A stretch of DNA of 64,000 bases from Estrella lausannensis (GCF_900000175.1 NZ_CWGJ01000012.1:248001-312000); one strand, 5' to 3'; shown: positions 17,064-26,590, numbered from the stretch's first letter. A program made the numbers and translations. The notes: generated by a model from the letters alone, not told the origin.

Positions 17064-18203
17064 TTAAGCAAAAATATCTTTAATCTTGTCCAAAAAGCCT
17101 TTTTTTTTAGGCATGTTGGCAGGACGCTCCAGAGTAGAAAACTCTTCAAGCAACTCTTTTTGCCTTTTGTTCAGGTTTGTCGGCGTCTCGACAAATATCC
17201 TCACCAGCAAATCGCCTTTCCCTTGGCCATGGACATTCTGGAAGCCTTCGCCTTTAACCCGAAACACTTTTCCGTTTTGTGTGCCGGCGGGAATTGTGAT
17301 GCGGCAGGTCTGCTGTGTTAACGTGGGAACATCTTTTTTACATCCAAGTGCAGCTTCTGTGAAACTGATTGGCAGATCCAGTGTGACATCATCGCCTTCC
17401 CTCTTGAAGATCTCGTTCTCCTCAACATGAATGAAGACATAAAGATCTCCCGGAGGTCCGCCTCCCACTCCTGCGTCACCGTAGCCATGCATCTTAAGTC
17501 GCATGCCCGAGTCTACTCCAGGAGGGATATTGACTTTGACCCTCTGCTTTTCTTTATTGACACCTTCTCCGTGACACTTCTCGCAAGGATCCGTAATCGC
17601 TTTTCCTTCTCCATGACACTTGGGACAAGTCATGGACATACTGAAAAAGCCCCTTTGCTCGAGGATGACACCTTGGCCTGCGCAGCGATCGCAACGGGAA
17701 ATTCCCTGTTTGGATTTTGCGCCGGACCCTCCACAGGTCTCGCAAGAAACGTAGTTGGAAACAAGCAGTTCCTTTTCTACACCCTTGGCAGCCTCTTCAA
17801 ATGTGATCGTGAGATTGACGCGCTTGCTGGCTCCCTGGCGTCTTTGGTTTGAAGAAAAGCCCTTTCCACCACCTCCAAAAAGGCTTTCAAAAACGTTATC
17901 GCTGCCGCCGAATGCGCCCATGAATGTTCTCAGGGCTTCTTCCATTGACGAAAACCCTTGCCCTGCTCCCGGGCCCCGGGCATGCGCTTGCACCCCTTCT
18001 TTCCCGTAGCGATCGTAGAGTTTTCTTTTATTTTCGTCAGAGAGAACTTCGTACGCTTCCGAAATCTCTTTGAATTTTTTTTCAGCTTCCTTGTCGCCCG
18101 GATTCTTATCGGGATGGTATCTTAGAGCCTGTTTCCGATAAGCCTTTTTTATTTCAGCCGCGGTCGCTTCCTTGGATACTTCGAGGATGTCGTAATAATC
18201 CAT
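17064..18203 (-). CDS. dnaJ: Chaperone DnaJ (Hsp40)
   Basis: A 379-aa type I J-protein that stimulates DnaK ATPase and hands over unfolded clients. The J-domain has the HPD motif in [19 protein letters not shown] Gly/Phe-rich linker (residues about 72-125) follows. Four CxxCxGxG zinc repeats are seen, starting [14 protein letters not shown] and CDRCAGQGV. The substrate-binding barrels ([22 protein letters not shown]) and the short dimerisation tail complete it. It lies about 100 bp downstream of rpsU on the same strand, the chlamydial arrangement (CT341-CT342). Confidence 0.97.
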   Translation of the reverse strand: MDYYDILEVSKEATAAEIKKAYRKQALRYHPDKNPGDKEAEKKFKEISEAYEVLSDENKRKLYDRYGKEGVQAHARGPGAGQGFSSMEEALRTFMGAFGGSDNVFESLFGGGGKGFSSNQRRQGASKRVNLTITFEEAAKGVEKELLVSNYVSCETCGGSGAKSKQGISRCDRCAGQGVILEQRGFFSMSMTCPKCHGEGKAITDPCEKCHGEGVNKEKQRVKVNIPPGVDSGMRLKMHGYGDAGVGGGPPGDLYVFIHVEENEIFKREGDDVTLDLPISFTEAALGCKKDVPTLTQQTCRITIPAGTQNGKVFRVKGEGFQNVHGQGKGDLLVRIFVETPTNLNKRQKELLEEFSTLERPANMPKKKGFLDKIKDIFA

Positions 18204-18302
18204 ATTTCACCTCAAATTAATTCCTTCGCCTTGAGGCCGATGGGCACAAAAAGCTAAATTCGATTGCCCCTTGGCAAATTAAAATAGAATAAGCGGAGAG
18301 TG

Positions 18303-18482
18303 TTAGCGAGTGCGCTTGTACTTCAATGCAGCTTTCGACTTGGCGCGCTTTTTGATGGAAGGCTTTGAGTAAAAGCGATGAGCTTTTACAGCTTTCATAA
18401 TACCTTCTTTATCGAGTCTTTTCTTGAGGGTTCGCAGTGCTTTATCGATCGGTTCGCCGGGTCTGACTTTAACGATTGTCAT
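18303..18482 (-). CDS. rpsU: 30S ribosomal protein S21
   Basis: A 59-aa basic protein read as [20 protein letters not shown], then [18 protein letters not shown], ending [12 protein letters not shown]. This is the complete S21 profile ([16 protein letters not shown]..., followed by a Lys/Arg-rich helix), at normal length. S21 joins late in 30S assembly near the anti-Shine-Dalgarno region. No clear Shine-Dalgarno precedes its ATG. It leads the rpsU-dnaJ pair. Confidence 0.95.
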   Translation of the reverse strand: MTIVKVRPGEPIDKALRTLKKRLDKEGIMKAVKAHRFYSKPSIKKRAKSKAALKYKRTR

Positions 18483-18483
18483 G

Positions 18484-18789
18484 AAGAGTTCTATCCTAAA
18501 GTTTATTTGTTTGTGGAAATTTCAGGCTTTGCAGCCACCGAAGCTGCTGAGCCAAAAGTCTGAATCCATTCCTGTGAAAGGACAAAAAAAGCATACATCA
18601 CTTTTGCTTATTAGGCAAGAAGGAACTGACAGGGGAAACGGGAAGCTGTCGGGGTCGCTTTTAAAGAGGGTACAGGGTGCTCTCAGGGCAAATTGATGAA
18701 GGACAGGCGCCTTGCACCCTCCCCTTTTTTCGGAGCCGCGCCCCTCCGGAGAAAACCGTTCATCCGCGCCCAAAACAGAGGAAAGCACT
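18484..18789. other. Gap upstream of rpsU
   Basis: No gene or repeat copy is recognised here. The rpsU promoter should lie in this stretch on the minus strand, but no convincing -35/-10 pair was found by eye. Confidence 0.35.
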
Positions 18790-18891
18790 GTACCTAAAAC
18801 AGTCTCAAAATTTCAGCCGATGACTTCTGTTTGGAGACAACCTCCACATTGATATTGACTAAATCTCAAATTTCGAGACTCTTTCATTACA
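18790..18891. repeat. Diverged family A repeat
   Basis: Termini TACCTAAAACAGTCTCAAAA and TCTCAAATTTCGAGACTCTTTC retain the family pattern but the inner arms differ. The 200 bp that follow up to 19098 are very AT-rich and should hold the promoter of the next gene. Confidence 0.5.
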
Positions 18892-19098
18892 CGGTTTGTA
18901 AAGTAGAAATTTAATTAACAACAAACAATTTAATTTAGATTTTTTATGTACCAAATAAACAAATGGGTTACATATGATTTAACGATCACTTAACAAATAA
19001 ATTAAAAAACAATTTATCTTTTCAAAAATCTCACCGGACAGAACAATATTAAGCTTTTTGTCCTCGCGACATTCAATCACACAAAAGGAAGATCGAAT

Positions 19099-20304
19099 AT
19101 GGCGTTCAATCCATTAACTACCAATACCTACCCACAAGACCCATGCATACCCGAGAGAGATACACCACAACCCGCTCCTTTTTCCGCCCGAGCCGAAAGG
19201 CGACCCCTGTCCAAAAGAACAGGGAGGTTGCAGCATAAAGCCTCTGTAACGGTAGTGGAGACACCAAGCGAAAGCGAGAAGAGGACAGCAAAAGCGGCAA
19301 GCCTGGACAAACCCAGTGAAAAGAAGAGAGAAAAAAGGCCGAGGCGCTTTGAAACCATAAATAAACCTTCAGAAGCTAGATTGACAGATCTCGCTGCCGT
19401 AATGTCTACGACCGCTGAGATCCTCCCAAGTTCTCAACGCGAAATAAATCCGGCAGAAGGAGCAGAAGACAGCTTCTTTTCCGCTATGCAGCAGGCATTG
19501 TCAGTCAAGAGTTTCCTGATGACGCAGCGAAGTGAGCCGATTCAGGCGCACCCGATGGCCAGAAATCCTGTCCAGTTTAAGAGAGCCCTCATCATCAACA
19601 TCCCCAATGAAGATATGTCGGCCTCTATAAAAAACCTGATGTTCAATGGCGAGTATTATCCCATCGAACAGATCGGCACCGGCACCTATCATAATGTCTA
19701 TCAGTTCATCACCGATAAAAAATTGGAGATCAACGGAGTTGAAATTCCGATGGGCGAAGTAGTCGTTAAAGCCCTGAAAGGGAACCTCGGACCGAAAACT
19801 GAAGTGACCGAATACAAAAACGACCTGAAAGCGATGCTTGACGCTGAAAATGCCGGAGTCCCCATACCCCGAGTATTTGTCAGGCCAGACCAGGTTCAAG
19901 ATCCTATAGATCCCAAAAACGGATTTTGGATCATCGAAAAGATGGCAGATCCAGTTTCTGCTGATGAGCACGACGCTTTCGAGTTCGCAAGGGCCTGGCT
20001 GCTGCGTTCCGTGGTGGAGAACAAAGAGTTAATCAACGATCTTTACGCCAGGAATCTGATGAGGAATAAAGAAGGTGAAATCAAAGTTGTCGATTGCGGT
20101 GTTTCTGAAGTCAACGAAAAGGATGCATGGGATTGTGATTTCACCATAAATTTGGCAAGCTATCTTTATCACTGGTCTTTGAATGGAGATCCGCTGAAAC
20201 TATCCATCCTGATGGAAGGGTATCCGGCACATTTGCAGAAGGCTATTCTGGAAAAAATCCAAGAGCGGAAGCTAAGCGCGGCAACTTCCCAATTGACCCA
20301 CTGA
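19099..20304 (+). CDS. Protein kinase-like protein, putative effector
   Basis: A 401-aa protein. Residues 1-150 are disordered and very basic (SEKKREKRPRRFE, RAERRPLSKRTG). From residue 185 a protein-kinase-like core appears: glycine loop IGTGTYHNVYQF (192-203), VVVKALKG with the ATP lysine K224, hinge GFWIIEKMADP, catalytic-loop-like INDLYARNLMRN (Asp314, Asn319) and VVDCGVSE as DFG equivalent (Asp332). The HRD His/Arg and the DFG Phe are replaced and the activation segment is short, so it resembles atypical or lipopolysaccharide-kinase-like folds. It has no signal peptide and is monocistronic. Kinase activity and secretion are inferences. Confidence 0.6.
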   Translation: MAFNPLTTNTYPQDPCIPERDTPQPAPFSARAERRPLSKRTGRLQHKASVTVVETPSESEKRTAKAASLDKPSEKKREKRPRRFETINKPSEARLTDLAAVMSTTAEILPSSQREINPAEGAEDSFFSAMQQALSVKSFLMTQRSEPIQAHPMARNPVQFKRALIINIPNEDMSASIKNLMFNGEYYPIEQIGTGTYHNVYQFITDKKLEINGVEIPMGEVVVKALKGNLGPKTEVTEYKNDLKAMLDAENAGVPIPRVFVRPDQVQDPIDPKNGFWIIEKMADPVSADEHDAFEFARAWLLRSVVENKELINDLYARNLMRNKEGEIKVVDCGVSEVNEKDAWDCDFTINLASYLYHWSLNGDPLKLSILMEGYPAHLQKAILEKIQERKLSAATSQLTH

Positions 20305-20345
20305 TGCAGAGTGATCCTACCCAATGAAAGAAGCTTGAGTGGAGG

Positions 20346-20367
20346 GTGGGGCTCTTTCGGGCCCCAC
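20346..20367 (+). terminator. Hairpin after the kinase-like gene
   Basis: A 7-bp GC-rich stem GTGGGGC/GCCCCAC with an 8-nt loop lies 42 bp past the stop codon; only a short TTC follows. Confidence 0.5.
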
Positions 20368-20449
20368 TTCTGAGCGCATTTGGTACGCAGTACGACCCAG
20401 GCCTGCACCTAAATTGAAAATTCAGACGGCGTATGGCCTGCTGTGCAAT

Positions 20450-20478
20450 AAAAAAAACCAATCTCCGCCATCTGGAGA
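20450..20478 (-). terminator. Intrinsic terminator of tsaB
   Basis: On the minus strand a TCTCC/GGAGA stem with a 7-nt loop is followed by TTGG and an eight-T run, 20 bp past the tsaB stop. Confidence 0.65.
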
Positions 20479-20497
20479 CGCCTTCTATATCATTCGC

Positions 20498-21151
20498 CTA
20501 TACCGATTCCCTAAGATAGAGAAGCTTTAAATCGTCTGCTTCAGTCACTTGCCCCTGCTTAAATTTCAAGAGGGCCGATTGAATCAACCCTTCGGCCAGT
20601 ACGAAGGCCTCCTCAAAATGTGCATTGGAATGCAAACCTTTCTCCTGCCATTTTTTTTGCAGGAGGTGTGCGTGGGGAGAGACAATCAGAGTTTCCTCAG
20701 AAATTACTTCAGCGAGCTTTTCCAAGGTCAGTACCTGGGGCGTTCCCACATAATGAATTTCTCCCCCTTTCACTTCACCGAAAAGCACGTAAGCTCCCGC
20801 TATTTTAGCATCAAAAGCAGCGATGAAAGATCCGTTCTTTAAAGTTTTTGGCCTGACTCCTTCTAAGGATGAGACAGCGACCAAGGGGACATTGCCTGCA
20901 AACGAAAGCGTTTTAGCAACCATAGCCCCTACCCTCACGCCTGTATAAGAGCCGGGGCCGATGCCAATAGCGATAAAAGCCAACTCCTTGACAGACACTT
21001 CCGCGGCGAGCAACCCCTTTTCCATTTCCGATAGCAGGAAACGGCTGTGCTGAAATCCTCTCGGCATGCCGGAGTGAAATAAAATTTCGGACTCAGAAAA
21101 GAGGGCGCAGATGCCATCCTCAGTCGCAGTCTCTATTAGAAGCGCTTTCAT
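20498..21151 (-). CDS. tsaB: tRNA threonylcarbamoyladenosine biosynthesis protein TsaB
   Basis: A 217-aa ASKHA-fold partner of TsaD and TsaE in making t6A37 of ANN-decoding tRNAs. The N-terminus MKALLIETATEDGICALF and the signature IAIGIGPGSYTGVRVG (residues about 60-75) are diagnostic. TsaB-type proteins lack the metal-binding histidines of TsaD, and none is seen here. In C. trachomatis the gene annotated gcp/CT343 occupies the same place between rpsU and lon. It ends in an intrinsic terminator; the gene at 21169 lies 17 bp upstream on the same strand. Confidence 0.92.
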   Translation of the reverse strand: MKALLIETATEDGICALFSESEILFHSGMPRGFQHSRFLLSEMEKGLLAAEVSVKELAFIAIGIGPGSYTGVRVGAMVAKTLSFAGNVPLVAVSSLEGVRPKTLKNGSFIAAFDAKIAGAYVLFGEVKGGEIHYVGTPQVLTLEKLAEVISEETLIVSPHAHLLQKKWQEKGLHSNAHFEEAFVLAEGLIQSALLKFKQGQVTEADDLKLLYLRESV

Positions 21152-21168
21152 GCTAACACTGGCAATAT

Positions 21169-22368
21169 TTAGTTAAGTCTTTCACACATTTCACGGAATG
21201 CCGCCACATTGGCTGCATCACTTTGTCTTTGCTGAAGGATAGCAAAAGTTACTGTTTCAAAGCGTCCTTTGAACTCCCGTTCGTTGAACACTTCTTCAAA
21301 CAGGGCAGAGATAAGCTTCGGAGGATTTTGAAAGGCTCCGCACCCAAGGGCGCCTAAAACAAGATCCTTATGACCTTTCTCAAATAATTTCCGCAGCATG
21401 TTCCGTATTCTCTGCTTCGTTTGGTCTACAAAAGCCTGATGCTTGACGAGGTGCTTGTCAGTATATACCACCTGTGCCGATAGCCTCAGCTTGACACGAT
21501 CATGGGAGCTCCTTCTGAGATCAAAAGCCGCGACAGCGATCAGAGCGATGTCGACAGGCTCTTTCATAAAAGCATATCCCTTCGTTTCGTCCTCCCTGAA
21601 AACCTGCACATGCGGGGAATAGATTCCTCCCTCTGCAATCTTCGCCTTTCCCGCTTGAGGGTGGCGCGTAATCGCCATGTAGTTGCTGCGCCTGGCGAGA
21701 GCCTCTTCCTGAGCCGGACACCCCTCCTCAACTCCGCCTCCCCTTATATAGGCATTCGCCATGTTAATTCCAGCGGGATTGCTTCCGGCCTTTTTAAGCT
21801 TGACGAGGACATTGAAAGTGTCATCATTCTCGACGGAAAAACGCGTGGCCAGGATGGAAGCTTTGGGAAGAAGGGGATCCATTTCGCCGTATACCTCGGT
21901 CTGATCGAGCATGGGCTGGCTGTCTATCTCGACTACTTTGCCTTCAAGGATATACCCTCGCTCATAAGCCTCTTTGGTCTGCCAAAAAATTTTCTGCCTG
22001 AAGGCGTAAGGGCTCTCATTCTCTCCGGGATTTTCGTAGTTATTTTCTTGCACCTCATATTGCGGGATACCATTGACACAGACACGCTCAAACGTAGTTT
22101 CATATCCCTTGAAAGCCGTCTTCCAATCCTCCCTGAGAGCTGAGGACAAAAGTGCAAAACCTAGAGTGATCACCGCCAAGAAGATCACTTTGGCTATCAA
22201 GAAAACCGATCGAGAAAGCGAGATCGGCACCTCTTTTGTGATATTGCGAAAAGTGCGGCCGCCGCTCGAAGCTGTTACTGAAATTTCTGATGGCGACAGG
22301 GCTAAAGGGGCTGTCGGAAAAATAGAGCGCTGAACGTAATTTGTGCAGGGAAATTCGGCCGATTGCAT
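21169..22368 (-). CDS. Membrane-anchored PARG-like (DUF2263/TIGR02452) macrodomain protein
   Basis: A 399-aa protein. Residues 55-78 form one hydrophobic helix (SVFLIAKVIFLAVITLGFAL), followed by SSALREDWKTAFKG, a module shared with the genes at 36340 and 37644. The rest is a microbial poly(ADP-ribose) glycohydrolase/DUF2263 domain. The GGG-X7-QEE catalytic signature is at 210-222 (GGGVEEGCPAQEE), followed by ALARRSNY. VLGALGCGAFQNPPKLIS and the C-terminal FAIL strand also match the family. Such enzymes remove ADP-ribose chains; with the two catalytic Glu intact, activity is plausible. Its place beside tsaB is not conserved in Chlamydia. A host-directed role is inference. Confidence 0.75.
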   Translation of the reverse strand: MQSAEFPCTNYVQRSIFPTAPLALSPSEISVTASSGGRTFRNITKEVPISLSRSVFLIAKVIFLAVITLGFALLSSALREDWKTAFKGYETTFERVCVNGIPQYEVQENNYENPGENESPYAFRQKIFWQTKEAYERGYILEGKVVEIDSQPMLDQTEVYGEMDPLLPKASILATRFSVENDDTFNVLVKLKKAGSNPAGINMANAYIRGGGVEEGCPAQEEALARRSNYMAITRHPQAGKAKIAEGGIYSPHVQVFREDETKGYAFMKEPVDIALIAVAAFDLRRSSHDRVKLRLSAQVVYTDKHLVKHQAFVDQTKQRIRNMLRKLFEKGHKDLVLGALGCGAFQNPPKLISALFEEVFNEREFKGRFETVTFAILQQRQSDAANVAAFREMCERLN

Positions 22369-22463
22369 GGTTGGTCACCAAAAAGATTGATAAAGCCAGA
22401 TATTATGGATCGTAAACTCTTTTTATTCAATATCAAATGGTCTACCGCTGCAGGGACAAGCTC

Positions 22464-25400
22464 TTAGAGAGAGTCCTCGAACCGAACCGAGCACCCTTTA
22501 AAAATGACTTCAAAAACTTGCGCCAGATGCTCCGCTTTTTTTTCAAAACCGCGAACTCCACTCAAAATTCTTTCGAGACGATCGAAAAAAATCGGACGCT
22601 TCCTCACCATTAAAGCTCTCGCAAACACAACCATGAAAAACTTTCTTCTAAACTCCCGATCCTGATTTTTGCCTGAAACCAGGGCGACTAAAGCTAAGAG
22701 AAGCGCATAAGAGACGATGGCGCGATCAATAGCATCCTTGCAGCTGATGTTGAACGACACCACTCCGAGCTCCATAATCAACAAAAGCGTTAACATACTC
22801 TGGACTGTATCAATAAAGAGAATCCTCTCCTCCTTCTCCAGAAGACCTTCTCCCATGAATAAATATTGATGGACAGCTTCGATCATCTCGATCGTTCTTT
22901 CTCGCACATCGGGAACTTTTTTTAAGAGATTGGCCGAAAAGGAGTTGCCAGTAACCGTTTTGGGTAAATCAAATAGCTGCTTGACAAAGGCATCCTTAAA
23001 CAATGCCGCTGAGCACATCCCGGCAAACTCCCCGGTCTGATAGTAAAATGGGGAGTTTTTAGAAAGCACTAAGACATAGAGCGCATCAGGAACTTTTTGT
23101 TCGGCGAAGCTGTTAATCGCGTCGATGCGATCTGTCTCCACCTCTCCCAATATTCTCCAGGCGGGGATCTGATTTTGATTCAAAACGAACAGATGACTCT
23201 TCCCTGTAGCCTGATAGATAGCCATGCAGGCTTGGAACTCAGGATTTAGGACCGCGTAAGAAAACGCGCCCTCAATTGTCGGGCTGCCAAAGGCCAGAGC
23301 TTTGACGGCGACATCCACTCCATCCACCTTAAACTGTAATTTTCCCAGCAGTTGCGGCAAATTACCCTGACGTATCGGATCAAAGTCGACATTCCAGCGT
23401 CCGCGCGCCGAACTGGCCAACTGATGAATCGGGGGTCTTTTCGCTCCGACAGGCACTGCGTTCAGACACTTCCAAATCTCTTCATATCCCTCCACCATCG
23501 AGGCAGAAGTCCCTTTGGGGAGATTTGTTCCTTCCTGACCGAGAAGAGCCGCCCCCCAGCTGACGAACTTATCCAGCATTGCGAGTGCTGGTTGATCCAG
23601 ATTCATTTCGGTCATGAGCGTCTCAGCCACTTTAAGGTAAGGGCTAATCTCCCCTTTTGCAAAAATTTGGTCATCGGTCAACTTTGAGCGCAATCCCAGA
23701 AGAAATGTTTCCGAAAAGCTAGTGCGCAAGGCATCCAGCTGCTGCCGAGTGATACTCCTTGTCTGAATCGACAGAGAGTCTTTAGCGAAAAATCCGCTTT
23801 TGTCATGAAGTCCGAGCAGCTGGCATTTATTCTTCAGTTGCCGCAAAAGCTCAAGATAGCGTTGGCACTTCCAGTCGATATCTTCAGCCCTTTCTGACTG
23901 ATAGATGACATCCCAGGCCAGCTCGCTATAGGATCGTATCTTTTTCGGAACCGACAAAACGATGGGAGACTTTTTTCTCTGCACCAGTCCCCTTAATTTG
24001 CCGTCTAAAAGATCGATCAGGCAAAACCATCCCTCCGGGTTCCCCTTCCACCCAATTTCTAACATCTTCTCTTTTATCAGCAAAAGTCCGGCCACCGATC
24101 TCTCAAAAAAGATCTCCAGATCCCTAAATAGGGCACGTGATGAAGAGAAGCCGCCCTGCAGATTGCCGATCACCTCTCTGAATTTGCCGAACGCTGCGAT
24201 CCCCTCCCTCACTATATGTGTTGCCTCAACGACAAAAAGGGCTTCCGAGTCGCGATCAGACCTTTTTGAAAGCTCATTTTGTGTATCGCTCAAGTTGTAA
24301 AATTGCTGTAGGAGCTCTCCGGCAGAGAGTTGATTTTCCGCATTCACCAACGACAGCCACTTCAAAAACCCTGCCATCTTCCCCAGCCGGCCAATGATCT
24401 CATTCTCGGCAAAAGGGGCGGCTACCCGATCCAGACTTTGAAGCAGGTGGCAGCTTAAGGGGACAACGACTATGTGGGACGAAGGATAGACATCGCTATC
24501 ATTCAAAGATGTCTCGGCACCGGAGGGTAAAAGAAGAATATCCTCTCTGAAGTCTGAGCGAAGGGAGAGCTCATAAGAGCAATTTTTACCTTCGATCACG
24601 AGAGCGCTCTCGACTCTTGTCATCATTCCATTCAAACCACTTTGCAGCACTGCCTCAACTCGTTTCACCACAATCGAGGCACGCTCTCCCTTCTTCAAAA
24701 GCCGCTCCTCAAGCCAGGCTCCAAATGCGTTGACCCTTTTCTGAGAAGGCTGTCGGCTTAAGCACGAGAGGATCAGCCAAGCGATTTTCGCGGCAATGAA
24801 AGCGGCTTGATCATAAGAGTGGCCAAAAAGAGAGGTGGCAGCTTCTATGGCCGAACCATCCAATTTCATTTTGTCGTGGATCTTAGCAGTCAAATCATTT
24901 TGAATTAATTCGGGATCAAACGGATAGATGTTCTGGAGATTTAAAAAAAAGCCTTTCTCTTTTTCTTGCAGCATCAGACTGACCTGCTCTCCAATCTTGC
25001 TTAAGAAACTATCTAACGTTTCATAGCGTTCACTGTAGCAAGCTCCGGATAGCGAGGTCTCGTGAAATTTGACAGTGACACTTCCCTCCTCAAGATAATC
25101 GTGGATAAACTGCTCTATTGCCACGGCAACAGTCTGCTCTAAATCGCTTTGCAGATTCTTTGCGGACTTAAGCACCCAGGGTTCCGATCTTGAATCCTCA
25201 TGAGCGGGCAGCACGACCGAGATTCCTTTTATTGCAGCGAATTCCTCTTCGGTTATCCTTCTGTGGAGAAGCAGTGAGGAGATCAGGCGGCATAATTCGG
25301 CACCGTCTTTGTCCGAAGCGTAATAATAAAGTGCCGGACAACTCTCCTTAATCAATTGACAAATGAGCAAAACAGGCAAAGGTTCGGCCACAACACAATT

Positions 25401-25775
25401 CCTTACTAGGTCGATCTCTGCCGACTGCATGCTGATTCGATCTTTCCATGTATCAAAATAACCCCAAGCTTCCAAGAGAGCTTTTTGAAATTCGCTCTTA
25501 TGCCGCTCCAGCATCTCCTTTTCATGAGGCTCAAGACCCTGAATTTCTGACCGGCTAATCAAGATGGCGGCAAGCGATCTCTCGTTGGCGAGTGTGCGGG
25601 CGGTGATTTTCCTTAAAGTTTGAACTTCCCCTCCCGGGCGTCCTTTAAAAGTGCGAGAGGCGACCGTGGCCGCAGGGCCTATCAATATTTCTCTCTCATT
25701 GTCCGGCGGCAGCTGTTCATCAGCACCTTGCAGCCCATTTCGACCCTTCAACTCATCAACACTAAACATCACCAC
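22464..25775 (-). CDS. Large hypothetical protein (1103 aa)
   Basis: I do not recognise this protein. It is long, soluble and mostly helical by composition, with no signal peptide and only one mildly hydrophobic stretch near residue 1010 (QSMLTLLLIMELGVVSFNIS). No P-loop, metal motif or repeats are evident. A segment near residue 130 (LPVLLICQLIKESCPALYYY) faintly recalls GTPase-activating-protein folds but lacks an arginine finger context. The start could be the ATG at 25775 or the next Met two codons later. It is flanked by the PARG-like gene and by a 970-bp repeat-rich gap, in a block of accessory genes between tsaB and lon; a secreted effector is possible but unsupported. Confidence 0.75.
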   Translation of the reverse strand: MVMFSVDELKGRNGLQGADEQLPPDNEREILIGPAATVASRTFKGRPGGEVQTLRKITARTLANERSLAAILISRSEIQGLEPHEKEMLERHKSEFQKALLEAWGYFDTWKDRISMQSAEIDLVRNCVVAEPLPVLLICQLIKESCPALYYYASDKDGAELCRLISSLLLHRRITEEEFAAIKGISVVLPAHEDSRSEPWVLKSAKNLQSDLEQTVAVAIEQFIHDYLEEGSVTVKFHETSLSGACYSERYETLDSFLSKIGEQVSLMLQEKEKGFFLNLQNIYPFDPELIQNDLTAKIHDKMKLDGSAIEAATSLFGHSYDQAAFIAAKIAWLILSCLSRQPSQKRVNAFGAWLEERLLKKGERASIVVKRVEAVLQSGLNGMMTRVESALVIEGKNCSYELSLRSDFREDILLLPSGAETSLNDSDVYPSSHIVVVPLSCHLLQSLDRVAAPFAENEIIGRLGKMAGFLKWLSLVNAENQLSAGELLQQFYNLSDTQNELSKRSDRDSEALFVVEATHIVREGIAAFGKFREVIGNLQGGFSSSRALFRDLEIFFERSVAGLLLIKEKMLEIGWKGNPEGWFCLIDLLDGKLRGLVQRKKSPIVLSVPKKIRSYSELAWDVIYQSERAEDIDWKCQRYLELLRQLKNKCQLLGLHDKSGFFAKDSLSIQTRSITRQQLDALRTSFSETFLLGLRSKLTDDQIFAKGEISPYLKVAETLMTEMNLDQPALAMLDKFVSWGAALLGQEGTNLPKGTSASMVEGYEEIWKCLNAVPVGAKRPPIHQLASSARGRWNVDFDPIRQGNLPQLLGKLQFKVDGVDVAVKALAFGSPTIEGAFSYAVLNPEFQACMAIYQATGKSHLFVLNQNQIPAWRILGEVETDRIDAINSFAEQKVPDALYVLVLSKNSPFYYQTGEFAGMCSAALFKDAFVKQLFDLPKTVTGNSFSANLLKKVPDVRERTIEMIEAVHQYLFMGEGLLEKEERILFIDTVQSMLTLLLIMELGVVSFNISCKDAIDRAIVSYALLLALVALVSGKNQDREFRRKFFMVVFARALMVRKRPIFFDRLERILSGVRGFEKKAEHLAQVFEVIFKGCSVRFEDSL

Positions 25776-25930
25776 TCACCGGAAATTGTCAGTTCGCTTC
25801 ATTATCAAATTAGAGACCCGTGCGCCTCGATTGACAGCACGGTCTCCAAACGATGGATGAAAAATTATTTTTGAAGCAATGGCGCATCTGCTTATAGGCA
25901 AACATCGCCCCTGCTAACTCACATCAGCCT

Positions 25931-26000
25931 GTACCGGATGCATCTCAAAATTTGGTTTCTGGCAAAGAGAAAGCTCCTCAGGTTGGAGAGCCTTCTCTTT
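25931..26000. repeat. Family A left-end fragment
   Basis: GTACCGGATGCATCTCAAAA then TTTGGTTTCTGGCAAAGAGA matches the left arm only. Its right arm is not found before the next copy. Confidence 0.5.
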
Positions 26001-26087
26001 GATCAAGCAAACCAAGACAATTTCAGCACATAAATAAAGACTTATAAATCACTCACTTAATTTTTCTATTAAGCAAACAAAGCGCGT

Positions 26088-26250
26088 TATACCGAAAGTA
26101 TCTCAAAACTTGGCATGGGGGCTTTGAGAAAGCCTCGGGATTGAATGATCGTAAGCCACCTCATATTTCTAATATTAGGTGGCTTACGATCATTCAATCC
26201 CGAGGCTTTCTCAAAGCCCCCATGCCAAGTTTTGAGATACTTTCGGTATA
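26088..26250. repeat. Family A repeat: perfect 74-bp inverted arms
   Basis: Arms 26088-26161 and 26177-26250 are exact reverse complements over 74 bp around a 15-bp AT-rich loop. Flanks AAGCGCGT and AAGCGCTT resemble a short target duplication. No open reading frame is inside. This is the best-preserved member of the family in the window, and probably the youngest. Confidence 0.95.
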
Positions 26251-26440
26251 AAGCGCTTTATAAGTTAAGCTTCAATACAAACTCTTACAGACTGCCTGCA
26301 TAATCGATAAAATCCGAATCTCCCGGTACGTCCTAAATATCACCCTGCTGTTGAATCTATTATTGCGTTTCATATAAAATCGACGAGCTTGCCTTACTGA
26401 AGCCCCCTACCCAAGCGAACTTCGAAAATCGGGGTTTTGA

Positions 26441-26486
26441 ACCGAAATGAATCCAAAATTCGGGATTTTGGCAAAGAGAAAACTTC
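26441..26486. repeat. Family A fragment
   Basis: ACCGAAATGAATCCAAAATT and GATTTTGGCAAAGAGAAAAC match the left arm with a small deletion. No right arm is seen. Confidence 0.4.
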
Positions 26487-26590
26487 TATCAGAAAGTTCG
26501 CTGCGTAGTGAGGTCAGTCGGCAGGTGTGAAAGCGAATAACGTCAGCCCCTATTACCGGTTCGAAGAGACTGGGAAATAAAGGGTGCCAC

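Noticed and set aside
22464-25775. RhoGAP-like similarity near residue 130 of the 1103-aa protein
   Set aside because: Only a short hydrophobic stretch is similar; no arginine finger or other GAP blocks follow.
26088-26250. Origin or transposon with coding capacity
   Set aside because: The palindrome has no open frame, DnaA-box cluster or transposase; it is a non-coding repeat.
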